Program-made: the position numbers and the translations under genes
Shown here: piece after piece, positions 38,389-49,075 of the stretch
How positions within the stretch are numbered: the stretch's first letter is position 1
Layout: every line of letters begins with the position of its first letter
The notes under the pieces: model-generated
What the model was told of the DNA's origin: nothing
What the model saw: only the letters and a program-made list of their open reading frames with translations
Databases searched by the model: none
NCBI RefSeq assembly: GCF_030683065.1
Contig: NZ_JAUXMX010000045.1
Location: forward strand, 52,181 to 116,180
Source of the DNA: Pseudomonas sp.
GTDB taxonomy: Bacteria; Pseudomonadota; Gammaproteobacteria; Pseudomonadales; Pseudomonadaceae
Direction: 5' to 3'
Length of the DNA stretch: 64,000 bases

Positions 38389-38754
38389 ATGACAATCGAA
38401 CAGATCCTCGACTTCGCCCAAGCCAGCACTGCACCTGAGCACTATCGCCCGGCACCGGAAAAAATCCTCAAGGGCGACCCAGAGCAAAGCGTGCGCAACC
38501 ACTACGGCAGCCCTTGCGGGCAGTTCAACAGCGGTATCTGGGAAGGCGCGGTAGGCCAGTGGACCGTTAATTACAGTGAGCACGAGTACTGCGAAATCCT
38601 CGAGGGCGTGTCCGTGTTGCGCGATGCACACGGCAACGCCAAGACCGTACGTACTGGCGACCGTTTCGTTATTCCCGCCGGCTTCTCTGGCACCTGGGAA
38701 GTGCTGGAAGCCTGCCGCAAGGTCTACGTGATCTTCGAGCAAGGGCCACGCTGA
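38389..38754 (+). CDS. Cupin domain protein
   Basis: A 121-residue protein with a single cupin barrel: GIWEGAVGQWTVNYSEHEYC, ILEGVSVLRDAHGN, VRTGDRFVIPAGFSGTWEVL and a closing VYVIFEQG. It resembles the DUF861/(S)-ureidoglycine aminohydrolase-like cupins (EutQ-like). Homologues are common beside polyamine and amino-acid catabolism genes. The enzyme activity, if any, is unknown. A terminator follows. Confidence 0.85.
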   Translation: MTIEQILDFAQASTAPEHYRPAPEKILKGDPEQSVRNHYGSPCGQFNSGIWEGAVGQWTVNYSEHEYCEILEGVSVLRDAHGNAKTVRTGDRFVIPAGFSGTWEVLEACRKVYVIFEQGPR

Positions 38755-38775
38755 CTGCCCCATGTGTCAGCCTTT

Positions 38776-38798
38776 AGCCCGTGCCGAGCGGGCTTTTT
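38776..38798 (+). terminator. Terminator after the cupin gene
   Basis: AGCCCG-N7-CGGGCT is followed by TTTTT on the plus strand, about 20 bp after the stop. Confidence 0.8.
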
Positions 38799-38918
38799 CG
38801 GCGACAGCCACGCTGCGCGTACCCAGGGGCAAGCCTCCACCGGCTTGCCGCCCGGGACATGCGCTACAGATCAGCCACGGCGGCCTCACCAGACGGCCTG
38901 GATATAAACTCAAGCCAT

Positions 38919-38948
38919 GAAAAAGCCCGCCATGAGGCGGGCTTTTTC
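38919..38948 (-). terminator. Terminator of rpmB-rpmG
   Basis: GAAAAAGCCCGCC and GGCGGGCTTTTTC pair perfectly around ATGA, just downstream of the minus-strand L33 gene. Confidence 0.9.
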
Positions 38949-38966
38949 AACAAAGGCGCAGATCAA

Positions 38967-39122
38967 TTACTTGATCTTGCCTTCCTTGTAGATCACGTGC
39001 TTGCGTACAACCGGATCGAATTTTTTAATTTCGATTTTGTCCGGCGTGGTGCGCTTGTTTTTGTCGGTAGTGTAGAAATGACCAGTACCGGCACTCGAGA
39101 TCAAACGGATCAGTTCGCGCAT
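38967..39122 (-). CDS. rpmG: 50S ribosomal protein L33
   Basis: A 51-residue protein translated from the ATG at 39122: [20 protein letters not shown], then [20 protein letters not shown] and [11 protein letters not shown]. This is the standard L33 sequence of the cysteine-free (C-) type. It contacts the tRNA exit site region of the 50S subunit. It is 10 bp downstream of rpmB, the conserved L28-L33 pair. Confidence 0.96.
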   Translation of the reverse strand: MRELIRLISSAGTGHFYTTDKNKRTTPDKIEIKKFDPVVRKHVIYKEGKIK

Positions 39123-39132
39123 GACTTACTCC

Positions 39133-39369
39133 TTAAACCTTTTCGCCGCGAGCACGCAGCTCGGACAGAACGACGTCAATACCACGTTTGTCGATGCAGC
39201 GCATGCCCTTGGCAGAAACGCGCAGACGCACGAAACGATTCTCGGACTCGACCCAGAAGCGGTGATGCTGCAGGTTCGGCAGGAAACGACGACGGGTTTT
39301 GTTGTTTGCGTGGGAAATGTTATTCCCAGTTACCGGACCCTTACCGGTAACTTGACAGACTCTCGACAT
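39133..39369 (-). CDS. rpmB: 50S ribosomal protein L28
   Basis: A 78-residue protein, [20 protein letters not shown], with the L28 hallmarks [20 protein letters not shown] and [15 protein letters not shown]. First gene of rpmB-rpmG. The 359-bp gap upstream (39370-39728) contains a short dyad CCAACCC/GGGTTGG near 39392-39411 and presumably its promoter; I see no other gene there. Confidence 0.97.
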   Translation of the reverse strand: MSRVCQVTGKGPVTGNNISHANNKTRRRFLPNLQHHRFWVESENRFVRLRVSAKGMRCIDKRGIDVVLSELRARGEKV

Positions 39370-39728
39370 GCCTCAGCCCTCTAAAACCACATGCCCAACC
39401 CGGCATGGGTTGGCCGCATAAACTCAATATCATTGGCGCTCGGCGCCGCGTATCTCGAGGGTCTTACCAGCTGCACTGCAAAGCGCAAGTACCGGGCCCC
39501 TACAAAAGAGCGCTGCTTTATACCAGAAAGCCTGACGTGCAACAAGGCCGAGCGTACTTTCGAAACGCATGCGCGTCGCGAAACATCGACTTCCAGGCCG
39601 CCAGTGCAGGCGGAGCAAGCAGCCTACCGCTCGTCGGCAAGTCCACTGTTCTGGCCGCGCGTTATCGTCTAGGGTAACCCTTTGTCGGCGCGCCGGTAGG
39701 CGCGCACCGCACTCTCAAGGAGTTTGTC

Positions 39729-41318
39729 ATGCGCCTCGCTACCCGAACGCTGCTATTGACCGGCCTGCTCAGCCCACTACTGGCTCAGGCAGCCACGCTC
39801 AGTGTCTGCACAGAGGCCAGTCCGGATGGCTTCGACGTTGTGCAATACAACTCACTGACCACCACCAACGCCTCGGCCGATGTGCTGATGAATCGCCTGG
39901 TGGAATTTGACGCCAGCAGCGGCCAGTTACTGCCCAGCCTGGCGCAAAGCTGGGACGTCAGCGAAGACGGCCTGAGTTACAGCTTTGTCTTGCGCGAGGA
40001 TGTCGCCTTCCACGAAACCGACTACTTCAGCCCCAGCCGCCCACTGACCACAGACGATGTAGTGTTCAGCTTCCAACGCATGCTCGACCCTCAGCACCCT
40101 TGGCACAACGTTGCTGCAAGCGGCTACCCGCACGCCCAATCGATGCAGTTGCCTAGCTTGATAAAAAGTATCGACAAGCTCGACGAGCACCGCTTGCGCT
40201 TTACCTTGAACCGCCCCGACGCCACGTTCCTGGCTACTCTGAGCATGGGCTTCGCCTCGATTTATTCCGCCGAATACGCCGAGCAACTGCTCGCCGCTGG
40301 CAATCCGCAGCGACTCAACAGCCAGCCAATCGGCAGCGGCCCCTTCGTCTTCAAGCGCTTCCAGAAAGATGCAGTGGTGCGCTATGACGCCAACCCCGAG
40401 TACTTTGCCGGCAAGCCCGCGGTGGATAGCCTGGTGTTCGCCATCACCCCGGATGCCAATGTGCGCCTGCAGAAGCTGCGCCGCGGCGAGTGCCATATCG
40501 CCCTCTCGCCCAAACCGCAGGACGTGCAGACCAGCGCCGCCGATGCCGAGCTGAAGAGCGTGCACACCGCCGCCTTCATGACCGCCTTCGTCGGTATCAA
40601 TAGCCAGCATGCCCCGCTGGATAAAACCGCCGTACGCCAGGCGATCAACCTGGCATTCGACAAGGCCAGCTACTTGCAAGCAGTGTTCGAGAACAGTGCC
40701 GAAGCAGCCAACGGCCCCTACCCCGCCAACACTTGGAGCTACGCCGCAGAACTGCCCGGCTATGCCCATGACCCGGACCGGGCGCGCGCCCTGCTGGCCG
40801 AAGCAGGCCTGCCAGATGGCTTCAAGACCACCATCTGGACGCGCCCCAGCGGCAGCCTGCTCAACCCAAATCCGAGTCTGGGCGCCCAGTTGCTGCAGGC
40901 TGACCTGGGCAAAGTCGGCATTCAGGCAGAGATCCGCGTGATTGAATGGGGCGAACTGATCCGTCGCGCCAAGGCCGGCGAACACGATCTGCTATTTATG
41001 GGCTGGGCTGGCGACAATGGCGACCCGGACAACTTCCTCACGCCGCAATTCTCCTGCGCCTCGCTCGAATCGGGACTGAACTTCGCCCGCTATTGCGACC
41101 CGCAACTGGACAAGCTGATCGCCGATGGCAAGACCGTCAGCGACCAGGCGCAGCGCAGCCAGATCTACAAAGAAGCGCAGCGGATCATCCAGCAGCAGGC
41201 GCTGTGGCTGCCCCTCGCTCATCCGACGGCTTATGCCCTGATCCGCAAGGAAGTCGAGGGCTATCAGGTCAGCCCCTTCGGCCGCCAGGATTTCGCCAAG
41301 GTGCGTTTGAACCCCTGA
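39729..41318 (+). CDS. Periplasmic peptide-binding protein (DppA family)
   Basis: A 529-residue family 5 extracellular solute-binding protein with signal peptide MRLATRTLLLTGLLSPLLAQ and AATLS cleavage. Family features include LSVCTEASPDGFDVVQYNSL, LVEFDASSGQLLPSLAQSWD, the GSGPFVFKRF motif, RQAINLAFDK and MGWAGDNGDPDNFL. It is closest to dipeptide-binding DppA-type proteins; the ABC permease genes are not nearby. In P. aeruginosa a dppA paralogue also sits next to rpmB (from memory). Confidence 0.9.
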   Translation: MRLATRTLLLTGLLSPLLAQAATLSVCTEASPDGFDVVQYNSLTTTNASADVLMNRLVEFDASSGQLLPSLAQSWDVSEDGLSYSFVLREDVAFHETDYFSPSRPLTTDDVVFSFQRMLDPQHPWHNVAASGYPHAQSMQLPSLIKSIDKLDEHRLRFTLNRPDATFLATLSMGFASIYSAEYAEQLLAAGNPQRLNSQPIGSGPFVFKRFQKDAVVRYDANPEYFAGKPAVDSLVFAITPDANVRLQKLRRGECHIALSPKPQDVQTSAADAELKSVHTAAFMTAFVGINSQHAPLDKTAVRQAINLAFDKASYLQAVFENSAEAANGPYPANTWSYAAELPGYAHDPDRARALLAEAGLPDGFKTTIWTRPSGSLLNPNPSLGAQLLQADLGKVGIQAEIRVIEWGELIRRAKAGEHDLLFMGWAGDNGDPDNFLTPQFSCASLESGLNFARYCDPQLDKLIADGKTVSDQAQRSQIYKEAQRIIQQQALWLPLAHPTAYALIRKEVEGYQVSPFGRQDFAKVRLNP

Positions 41319-41432
41319 GCCGCTCTGTGTGCGCCTGGCGACCCGACCACCGGCCGAGTCGCAGGGTGCCGACAGGCGATCACTGGCGCACCGCCGAAGT
41401 CCAGCCGGACACCGCCGCGCTGCCCAGTCCAC

Positions 41433-42107
41433 CTACAACCAGCCGTACTCGGCCATCGACAGCGGCTCGCCGTCGCCGACGATGAAGTGATCGAGCACCC
41501 GCACATCGACCAACTCCAGCGCTTCCTTGAGGCGTTTGGTCAGCACCCGATCCGCCTGGCTAGGCTCTGCTACGCCAGAAGGATGGTTATGGGTCAGGAT
41601 CAGCGCCGCGGCGTTGTGCGCCAGCGCCCGCTTGACCACCTGACGGGGATAGACGCTGGCACTGTCGATGGAGCCGTGAAACAGCGCCTCGAAGGCCAGC
41701 ACGCGGTGCTTGGAATCGAGAAACAGACAACCGAACACCTCGTGGGGCTCATGCCGCAACAGCGCCTTGAGGTAGTCGCGTACCGCCTGCGGGCTTTCCA
41801 GTGCCGAGTCGCGACGCAGTTGCTCGGCCAAGTGCCGACGCGCCATCTCCAGCACCGCCTGCAACTGGGCAAACTTGGCCGGCCCCAGTCCCAAACGCTT
41901 GCTGAAGGACGCCAAGTCCGCCTGCATCAGGGCGCGCAGCCCACCAAAATCGCCGAGTAGATGGCGCGCCAGATCCACCGCGCTCTGCCCGGCAACGCCG
42001 GTACGCAGGAAGATCGCCAACAATTCGGCGTCAGTCAGGGTGGCAGCCCCTTGGGCCAGAAGTTTTTCCCGCGGACGCTCCGCCACGGGCCAATCGCGAA
42101 TACTCAT
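41433..42107 (-). CDS. radC: RadC family JAMM/MPN+ protein
   Basis: A 224-residue protein with an N-terminal helix-hairpin-helix part ([20 protein letters not shown]) and a C-terminal JAMM metalloprotease-like domain ([18 protein letters not shown]-x-H-x-P and aspartate ligands). The family (DUF2466/YicR) was once thought to repair DNA, but its function is unresolved. The start is the ATG at 42107 ([17 protein letters not shown]). It is divergent from coaBC, as usual. Confidence 0.92.
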   Translation of the reverse strand: MSIRDWPVAERPREKLLAQGAATLTDAELLAIFLRTGVAGQSAVDLARHLLGDFGGLRALMQADLASFSKRLGLGPAKFAQLQAVLEMARRHLAEQLRRDSALESPQAVRDYLKALLRHEPHEVFGCLFLDSKHRVLAFEALFHGSIDSASVYPRQVVKRALAHNAAALILTHNHPSGVAEPSQADRVLTKRLKEALELVDVRVLDHFIVGDGEPLSMAEYGWL

Positions 42108-42343
42108 AACACCTCCATGTCGAGTCCTGCGCCTGCCGAACCTGGATGGCCACTGCGGCCGGGGTCTGGCAAGCTCCTGGCGCCGCTTTTTCACTGCGGC
42201 TGCTGTGTTATCTTAGCCGATCTTTTTTGCGCGGCGACTGGCCTGACGGCCCGTCGGACTTGGGACTCTGTCCTACTGCAAAAGCCCAACGATCTGCCTG
42301 TAGGCAGTCGCGGCGTACATCCACCCAAATACAAGGCAGGCCT

Positions 42344-43552
42344 ATGCAGCGGCTATATCGAAAGCGCATCGTTCTAGGCGTGGGCGGCGGCATCGCCGCC
42401 TACAAGAGCGCAGAGCTGGTTCGCCGCCTGCGCGATCAGGGCGCAGACGTGCATGTGGTCATGACTCGCGGTGGCCGTGAGTTCATCACGCCGCTGACCC
42501 TGCAGGCATTGTCCGGTCACCCGGTGCACCTGGACCTGCTCGACCCCGCCGCCGAAGCCGCCATGGGCCATATCGAACTGGCGCGCTGGGCTGATCTGGT
42601 GCTGATCGCCCCAGCTACCGCCGACCTGATGGCACGCCTGGCCCAGGGTGTCGCCGATGACCTGCTGACCACCCTGGTGCTGGCCACTGACGCCCCGATT
42701 GCCCTGGCGCCGGCGATGAACCAGGCAATGTGGCGCGACCCAGCCACCCAGGCCAATGCCCAACTGCTTGGCGAGCGCGGCATGCGCCTGCTTGGCCCTG
42801 CAGCAGGCAGCCAGGCCTGCGGCGATGTCGGCTTGGGCCGCATGCTGGAAGCCGACGAGCTGGCGCAATGCGCCGCCGATTGCTTCCAGAGCCAGGCATT
42901 GACCGGCAAACATGTGCTGATCACGGCCGGACCGACCCAGGAAAACATCGACCCGGTGCGCTACATCACCAACCACAGCTCCGGCAAGATGGGCTTTGCT
43001 CTCGCCGAGGCCGCCGCCGAAGCCGGCGCCAAGGTCACCCTGATCAGCGGGCCGGTGCACTTGCCGACTCCGGACCGGGTCACCCGCATCGACGTGGTCA
43101 GCGCCCGCGACATGCTCGCCGCGTGCGAAGCCGCCATGCCCTGCGATCTGCTGATCGCCGCCGCCGCCGTCGCCGATTACCGCCCGGAAGTGGTCGCGCA
43201 GCACAAATTGAAGAAAGACCCCAGCAGTGGCGACGGCCTGCTCCTGCAAATGGTGCGCAACCCGGATATCCTCGCGACACTTGCGAGCCGAGCGGATCGC
43301 CCGTTTAGCGTCGGCTTCGCGGCCGAGACCGAGAACCTGCTTGGCTATGCCTCACGCAAACTGCAGGACAAGAACCTCGACCTGATCGTTGCCAACGACG
43401 TCGCCAACCCGAGCATCGGCTTCAACAGCGAAGAAAACGCGATCACCATCATCGATCGCGACCTCCAGCAAAGCAGCTTCGCCCAGACCAGCAAAGGCAA
43501 GATCGCCCGCCAGCTGGTGGACTTTATCGCTGACCGCTTGCACCGCGCCTGA
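42344..43552 (+). CDS. coaBC: Phosphopantothenoylcysteine decarboxylase / synthetase
   Basis: A 402-residue bifunctional coenzyme A enzyme. The N-terminal flavin-dependent CoaC half has VGGGIAAYKSAELVRRL, the PATADLMARL and MNQAMW segments and the active-site cysteine in SQACGDVGLGRM. The C-terminal CoaB half has TAGPTQENIDPVRYITNHSS and GKMGFALA. The ATG at 42344 gives MQRLYRKRIVLGVGGG. First gene of coaBC-dut-algC-argB. Confidence 0.96.
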   Translation: MQRLYRKRIVLGVGGGIAAYKSAELVRRLRDQGADVHVVMTRGGREFITPLTLQALSGHPVHLDLLDPAAEAAMGHIELARWADLVLIAPATADLMARLAQGVADDLLTTLVLATDAPIALAPAMNQAMWRDPATQANAQLLGERGMRLLGPAAGSQACGDVGLGRMLEADELAQCAADCFQSQALTGKHVLITAGPTQENIDPVRYITNHSSGKMGFALAEAAAEAGAKVTLISGPVHLPTPDRVTRIDVVSARDMLAACEAAMPCDLLIAAAAVADYRPEVVAQHKLKKDPSSGDGLLLQMVRNPDILATLASRADRPFSVGFAAETENLLGYASRKLQDKNLDLIVANDVANPSIGFNSEENAITIIDRDLQQSSFAQTSKGKIARQLVDFIADRLHRA

Positions 43553-43582
43553 TGCCCTCATTCACCGACCGCAGAGCCTGAC

Positions 43583-44038
43583 ATGCACGCCTTACAAGCC
43601 AAAATCCTCGACCCGCGACTGGGCACCGACTTCCCCCTGCCGCAGTACGCCACGCCAGGCTCCGCGGGCCTCGACCTGCGCGCCATGCTCAAACAGGACC
43701 TTATCCTCGAGCCCGGGCAAACCGTGCTGATCCCCACCGGCCTGTCGATCTATATCGGCGACCCCGGCCTGGCGGCGCTGATCCTGCCGCGCTCGGGCCT
43801 TGGCCACAAACACGGCATCGTCCTCGGCAACCTGGTCGGCCTGATCGACTCCGATTACCAAGGCGAGCTGATGGTGTCCTGCTGGAACCGTGGGCAAAGC
43901 GCCTTCAGCATGGCCATTGGCGAGCGCATCGCGCAACTGATCCTGGTGCCGGTGGTGCAGGCGCACTTCGAGCTGGTCGAGCAGTTTGATCAAAGTCAGC
44001 GCGGCAGCGGCGGCTTTGGCCATTCCGGCAGTCACTGA
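43583..44038 (+). CDS. dut: Deoxyuridine 5'-triphosphate nucleotidohydrolase
   Basis: A 151-residue trimeric dUTPase with all five motifs: [11 protein letters not shown] (I), LPRSGLG (II), [10 protein letters not shown] (III), [11 protein letters not shown] (IV) and the glycine-rich tail [10 protein letters not shown] (V). It keeps uracil out of DNA and supplies dUMP. It is 30 bp after coaBC, the conserved pairing. Confidence 0.97.
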   Translation: MHALQAKILDPRLGTDFPLPQYATPGSAGLDLRAMLKQDLILEPGQTVLIPTGLSIYIGDPGLAALILPRSGLGHKHGIVLGNLVGLIDSDYQGELMVSCWNRGQSAFSMAIGERIAQLILVPVVQAHFELVEQFDQSQRGSGGFGHSGSH

Positions 44039-44081
44039 GTGACCTTTCCCTTTCCAGGATGAACCGCCAAGGAGACGTTCG

Positions 44082-46652
44082 ATGAAACGCTTCAAGCGCA
44101 CCGCCAAGGATGCAACCGCCGCCAACCCGGGCAGGCAACGATTCACCGGTCAGCAGACCGCCAGCGCCCTGCTCCCAGGCCTGCTGGCTGTCGGCAGCGG
44201 GTTGATGCTGGCCGGTGCGCTGCTCTGGTTTGGCCTGTTCAACGGTATGCAGCAACAGCAACAACAGCAACTCACTCAAGCCTGGGGAGGCGCCCAGGCG
44301 GCGGCGCTGCAACAGGCGTTGCTGCAACTGGCTGCCGATACCAGTGCCGCGGCACGCAATCCCGAGCTACTGCAGGCAGTGCAGAGCCGCGACAGCCAAC
44401 AGCTACGAGAGGCCGAAGGTAACCTGCGCTACTGGGATGGCGTGGTCGATGCGCACCTCAACGCCCGCGGCGAAGCCGTTCAGGACATGGGCCGGGACGC
44501 ACCAATGAACTTTGCCGCATTGGACATATTGCGCCGAGTAGAAAACGGTCAGGCACCTGCCGCAGAAGCCTACAAGATCGGCCAGCGCTGGCTGGTCTAC
44601 AGCGCCGCAGCGTTGCGCCAGAGCGATGATCAACCCGCACAGGGCACACTCTTGCTGGCTGTCGAGCTGGACCGGGTGCTGGCCAATTTACCGCCCCTGC
44701 CAGCCGATGTCGGTCAACTACGACTGACCCAGCAATTCGGCAATAGCGCCGGCCAGGTGCTGACGCAACGCGGCCAGGGCCACGGCGACGAACAACGCTT
44801 CAATAGCGGCAATCCGAACTGGCAACTTGGCTTCACCCCAGGCCCAGGCCTGAGCGCATCGACCATCACCCCAATACTGCCGGGCCTGGCTGCTCTGCTG
44901 GCTCTGGCCGGCGGCCTGCTTGGCCTGTACCTGGTCTACAGCCGCCAGCAACAGCGTCTGCGCATGGACGCTGCGCAACTTGAGCGACTGGTTAACGAAC
45001 TCTCAGCCGGTAAAGCCGTCAAAAATTTCAGCATGAGCCTGCCGGCGCTCGACAGCCTGAGACAAACCCTGGCCCGCCTATCGCGCCACGCCAGCAAACC
45101 ACCAGAAAACCTCAACAGCGCCAGCAATGCTTCGCCCACAGCGGAACCTGGCCAGGAAGCCGGGCTGATCGATCCGCTGTTTCAAGACACGGATATCCTC
45201 GATATCGACATTCTCGACGAAGACCTGGATCTTCTGGGACTGGAGCAAACACCCCTTATGAATACCCCGCAAACCGCCCCAAAACTGCCCGCTGACATCT
45301 TCCGCGCCTACGACATTCGCGGCGTGGTCGGCAGCAGCCTGACCGCCGAAACCGCTTACTGGGTTGGTCGCGCGATCGGCTCGCAGAGCCTGGCGCAGGG
45401 CGAAGCAAACGTTGCTGTGGGCCGCGACGGTCGCCTGTCCGGCCCGGAGCTGGTCGAACAGCTGATTCAAGGCCTGCTCGACTGCGGCTGCAGCGTCAGC
45501 GATGTCGGCATGGTGCCGACCCCGGTGGTCTACTACGCCGGCCATATACTCGCCGGCAAATCCGCCGTCATGCTAACCGGCAGCCACAACCCGCCGGATT
45601 ACAACGGTTTCAAGATCGTCATCGCTGGCGACACCCTGGCCAATGAACAGATTCAGGCCCTCAAGGCCCGTATCGACAACAATGATCTGGCCAGCGGTGT
45701 CGGCACGGTCGAGCAGGTCGATGTGCTGGAGCGTTACTTCACGCATATCCGTGACGATATCGCCATGGCAAAACCCATGAAGGTAGTGGTCGATTGCGGC
45801 AACGGCGCCGCCGGGGTAATCGCCCCGCGACTGATCGAAGCCTTGGGCTGCACAGTGATCCCACTGTTCTGCGAGGTTGACGGCACCTTCCCCAACCACC
45901 ACCCGGACCCAGGCAAGCCGGAAAACCTGGTCGACCTGATCGCCAAGGTCAAGGAAGAGAAAGCCGACCTCGGCCTGGCGTTCGACGGCGACGGCGACCG
46001 CGTCGGCGTGGTCACCAACAACGGCACCATCATCTACCCGGATCGCCTGCTGATGCTGTTCGCCAAGGACGTGGTATCACGCAACCCGGGCGCCGACATC
46101 ATCTTCGACGTCAAATGCACCCGCCGCCTGACCCCACTGATCAGCGGCTACGGCGGTCGCCCGGTGATGTGGAAAACCGGCCACTCGCTGATCAAGAAGA
46201 AAATGCGCGAAACCGGCGCATTGCTGGCCGGCGAGATGAGCGGGCACATCTTCTTCAAGGAACGCTGGTTCGGCTTCGACGACGGTATCTACAGTGCCGC
46301 CCGCCTGCTGGAAATTCTCAGCCAGGACAAGCGCGATGCAGAGCACGTGTTCAGCGCTTTCCCCAACGATATTTCCACCCCGGAAATCAATATCCAGGTT
46401 ACCGAGCAGAGCAAGTTCGGCATCATTGATGCGCTGCAACGCGACGGCCATTGGGGCGAGGCCAACCTCACCACGCTGGACGGTATACGCGTCGACTATC
46501 CAAAAGGCTGGGGCTTGGTACGGGCCTCCAACACCACACCGATGCTGGTGTTGCGCTTCGAGGCCGACAGCCAAGAGGAACTCGAACGCATCAAGAATGT
46601 ATTCCGCAGCCAACTGCTCAACGTTGCACCCGATATCACCTTGCCGTTTTGA
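44082..46652 (+). CDS. algC: Phosphomannomutase/phosphoglucomutase AlgC with long N-terminal extension
   Basis: 856 codons in frame. Residues 1-390 have a transmembrane helix (LLPGLLAVGSGLMLAGALLW), a periplasmic-type region, a second helix near 270 (LPGLAALLALAGGLLGLYLV) and an acidic linker. From Met 393 (45258) the classic 464-residue AlgC begins (MNTPQTAPKLPADIFRAYDI), with the phosphoserine loop MLTGSHNPPDYNG, metal loop FDGDGDRVGV, GEMSGHIFF and RASNTTPM. AlgC feeds alginate, LPS and rhamnolipid synthesis. Translation may begin at either site; the extension's role is unknown. Confidence 0.93.
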   Translation: MKRFKRTAKDATAANPGRQRFTGQQTASALLPGLLAVGSGLMLAGALLWFGLFNGMQQQQQQQLTQAWGGAQAAALQQALLQLAADTSAAARNPELLQAVQSRDSQQLREAEGNLRYWDGVVDAHLNARGEAVQDMGRDAPMNFAALDILRRVENGQAPAAEAYKIGQRWLVYSAAALRQSDDQPAQGTLLLAVELDRVLANLPPLPADVGQLRLTQQFGNSAGQVLTQRGQGHGDEQRFNSGNPNWQLGFTPGPGLSASTITPILPGLAALLALAGGLLGLYLVYSRQQQRLRMDAAQLERLVNELSAGKAVKNFSMSLPALDSLRQTLARLSRHASKPPENLNSASNASPTAEPGQEAGLIDPLFQDTDILDIDILDEDLDLLGLEQTPLMNTPQTAPKLPADIFRAYDIRGVVGSSLTAETAYWVGRAIGSQSLAQGEANVAVGRDGRLSGPELVEQLIQGLLDCGCSVSDVGMVPTPVVYYAGHILAGKSAVMLTGSHNPPDYNGFKIVIAGDTLANEQIQALKARIDNNDLASGVGTVEQVDVLERYFTHIRDDIAMAKPMKVVVDCGNGAAGVIAPRLIEALGCTVIPLFCEVDGTFPNHHPDPGKPENLVDLIAKVKEEKADLGLAFDGDGDRVGVVTNNGTIIYPDRLLMLFAKDVVSRNPGADIIFDVKCTRRLTPLISGYGGRPVMWKTGHSLIKKKMRETGALLAGEMSGHIFFKERWFGFDDGIYSAARLLEILSQDKRDAEHVFSAFPNDISTPEINIQVTEQSKFGIIDALQRDGHWGEANLTTLDGIRVDYPKGWGLVRASNTTPMLVLRFEADSQEELERIKNVFRSQLLNVAPDITLPF

Positions 46653-47582
<930 letters not shown>

Positions 47583-47639
47583 GCGCATCCGCTCGCACAG
47601 ACCGTAGCCTGCCTCTATTCATGGAGCAGGCTCCAGGGT

Positions 47640-47664
47640 AATCCGGGAGAGAGTTTCCCGGATT
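47640..47664. repeat. Intergenic dyad (AATCCGGGA/TCCCGGATT)
   Basis: A 9-bp perfect inverted repeat between convergent argB and the DUF4124 gene. It shares the CCGGAT core with the 27609-27663 repeat. Confidence 0.6.
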
Positions 47665-47721
47665 GCGCCTAGGCTTATCCAGGCGACGAAACCGTAAAAA
47701 ATCGCCGCCACGGAGCGCCGG

Positions 47722-48318
47722 TTAGCGCCGCTTGCCCAATAGCTCGCCGAGGCGCTGGTGATCAGCAGAAAAACTAGCCAGGAGCTGCTTGCGCGCGTCC
47801 TGGTAACGGGCAATTTCCTTGTACTGACGCAGCTGCTCATCTTTCTGGTTGTCGATCTGCACCAGCAGGTGCTCAGGCACTGCGCGCCCAGCACGCTCAT
47901 GATCCGCTGCCTGACTCTGCAAGTTTCCCTGCTGAGTGCGCGCTGCCTGCAAATTACTACGGGCCGCGCCGATCAACCCGTCCACCTCGGCCAGTTTGCG
48001 GTCGCGCGCCCGGTCAATATCCTCGGGCGTGCTGTACAACCGCAGTAGCTGGGCATCGGAGCTGGCACGGGCCTTGTCGGCCAACAAACGCTGCATTTCC
48101 TCGGCGCTCGGGGCCGGCGGAATGACCTTGATGACCCGTCCCTGGTCATTCAGCACCTCATAGCCCTTGCCGATAAACTCTGGTGGCACGCCTTGACGGC
48201 CGAGCACGGTAACGCCGTGGTCATCGATATAGCGATACAACTCGGTGGCGCCAGCAACAATCGGCAGCAGCAAACCGCACAACAGTGAACAACTGAGCAG
48301 AACCGGCTTGCTTATCAA
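47722..48318 (-). CDS. DUF4124 domain exported protein
   Basis: A 198-residue protein with signal peptide MISKPVLLSCSLLCGLLLPI and VAGA cleavage, then the DUF4124 motif ELYRYIDDHGVTVLGRQGVP. A long helical, coiled-coil tail rich in Q, R and E follows (YSTPEDIDRARDRKLAEVDG and onward). Such proteins are found in the periplasm of many gammaproteobacteria, function unknown. It follows pyrE on the same strand. Confidence 0.85.
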   Translation of the reverse strand: MISKPVLLSCSLLCGLLLPIVAGATELYRYIDDHGVTVLGRQGVPPEFIGKGYEVLNDQGRVIKVIPPAPSAEEMQRLLADKARASSDAQLLRLYSTPEDIDRARDRKLAEVDGLIGAARSNLQAARTQQGNLQSQAADHERAGRAVPEHLLVQIDNQKDEQLRQYKEIARYQDARKQLLASFSADHQRLGELLGKRR

Positions 48319-48340
48319 GGCAGCATCCTATGACGAGGAG

Positions 48341-48982
48341 TTAAATTCCATATTCGGTGCGATAGGCTTGTACCGCCGGCAAATACTGCTTGAGTTCGGC
48401 ATCGTCTGCCAGGTATTCCAGCACCAGCTCGAGCGAGACGATGCTCACCACCGGCATGCCGAAGTCGCGCTCGACCTCCTGAATTGCCGACAATTCGCCC
48501 CGGCCACGCTCCTGACGGTTCAACGCAATCAGCACGCCGGCCGCTTGCGCGCCCTGGGCCTGGATAATCTGCATCACCTCGCGAATCGCGGTGCCTGCAG
48601 TGATCACGTCATCGACAATCAGCACCTTGCCCGCGAGCGGCGCACCGACCAGCGTGCCGCCTTCGCCGTGATCCTTGGCTTCTTTACGATTGAAACACCA
48701 CGGCACATCGCGCTGGTGATGCTCGGCCAAGGCCACTGCAGTGGTCGCCGCCAGGGGAATACCCTTGTAGGCCGGACCAAACAACACATCGAAGGAAATA
48801 CCACTGTCCACTACCGCCGCGGCGTAAAAACGCCCCAGCCGGGCCAGCGCCAGACCGCTGTCAAACAGCCCTGCGTTAAAGAAGTACGGGCTGATGCGCC
48901 CAGACTTGAGAGTGAACTGACCAAAGCGCAGAACACCGCGCTCAATGGCAAAACGAATGAAGTCGCGCTGGTACGCTTGCAT
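48341..48982 (-). CDS. pyrE: Orotate phosphoribosyltransferase
   Basis: A 213-residue enzyme joining orotate to PRPP to form OMP in pyrimidine synthesis. The PRPP motif [18 protein letters not shown] (about residue 120) and the segments [15 protein letters not shown] and [20 protein letters not shown] are diagnostic. It is divergent from crc with about 90 bp between, an arrangement conserved in Pseudomonas. Confidence 0.96.
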   Translation of the reverse strand: MQAYQRDFIRFAIERGVLRFGQFTLKSGRISPYFFNAGLFDSGLALARLGRFYAAAVVDSGISFDVLFGPAYKGIPLAATTAVALAEHHQRDVPWCFNRKEAKDHGEGGTLVGAPLAGKVLIVDDVITAGTAIREVMQIIQAQGAQAAGVLIALNRQERGRGELSAIQEVERDFGMPVVSIVSLELVLEYLADDAELKQYLPAVQAYRTEYGI

Positions 48983-49075
48983 GAAAAGCCCCGGACGGCA
49001 CGGATTTAGCTAGGAATTTAGCTTATTGGAGACGAGCTCGGGTATCATACACGCACGTGTTTTTAGGGGCCATTT

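Noticed and set aside
39391..39728. Small open frames between rpmB and the peptide-binding protein gene
   Set aside because: They overlap one another in several frames, lack ribosome sites and show arginine/cysteine-biased composition typical of non-coding GC-rich DNA.
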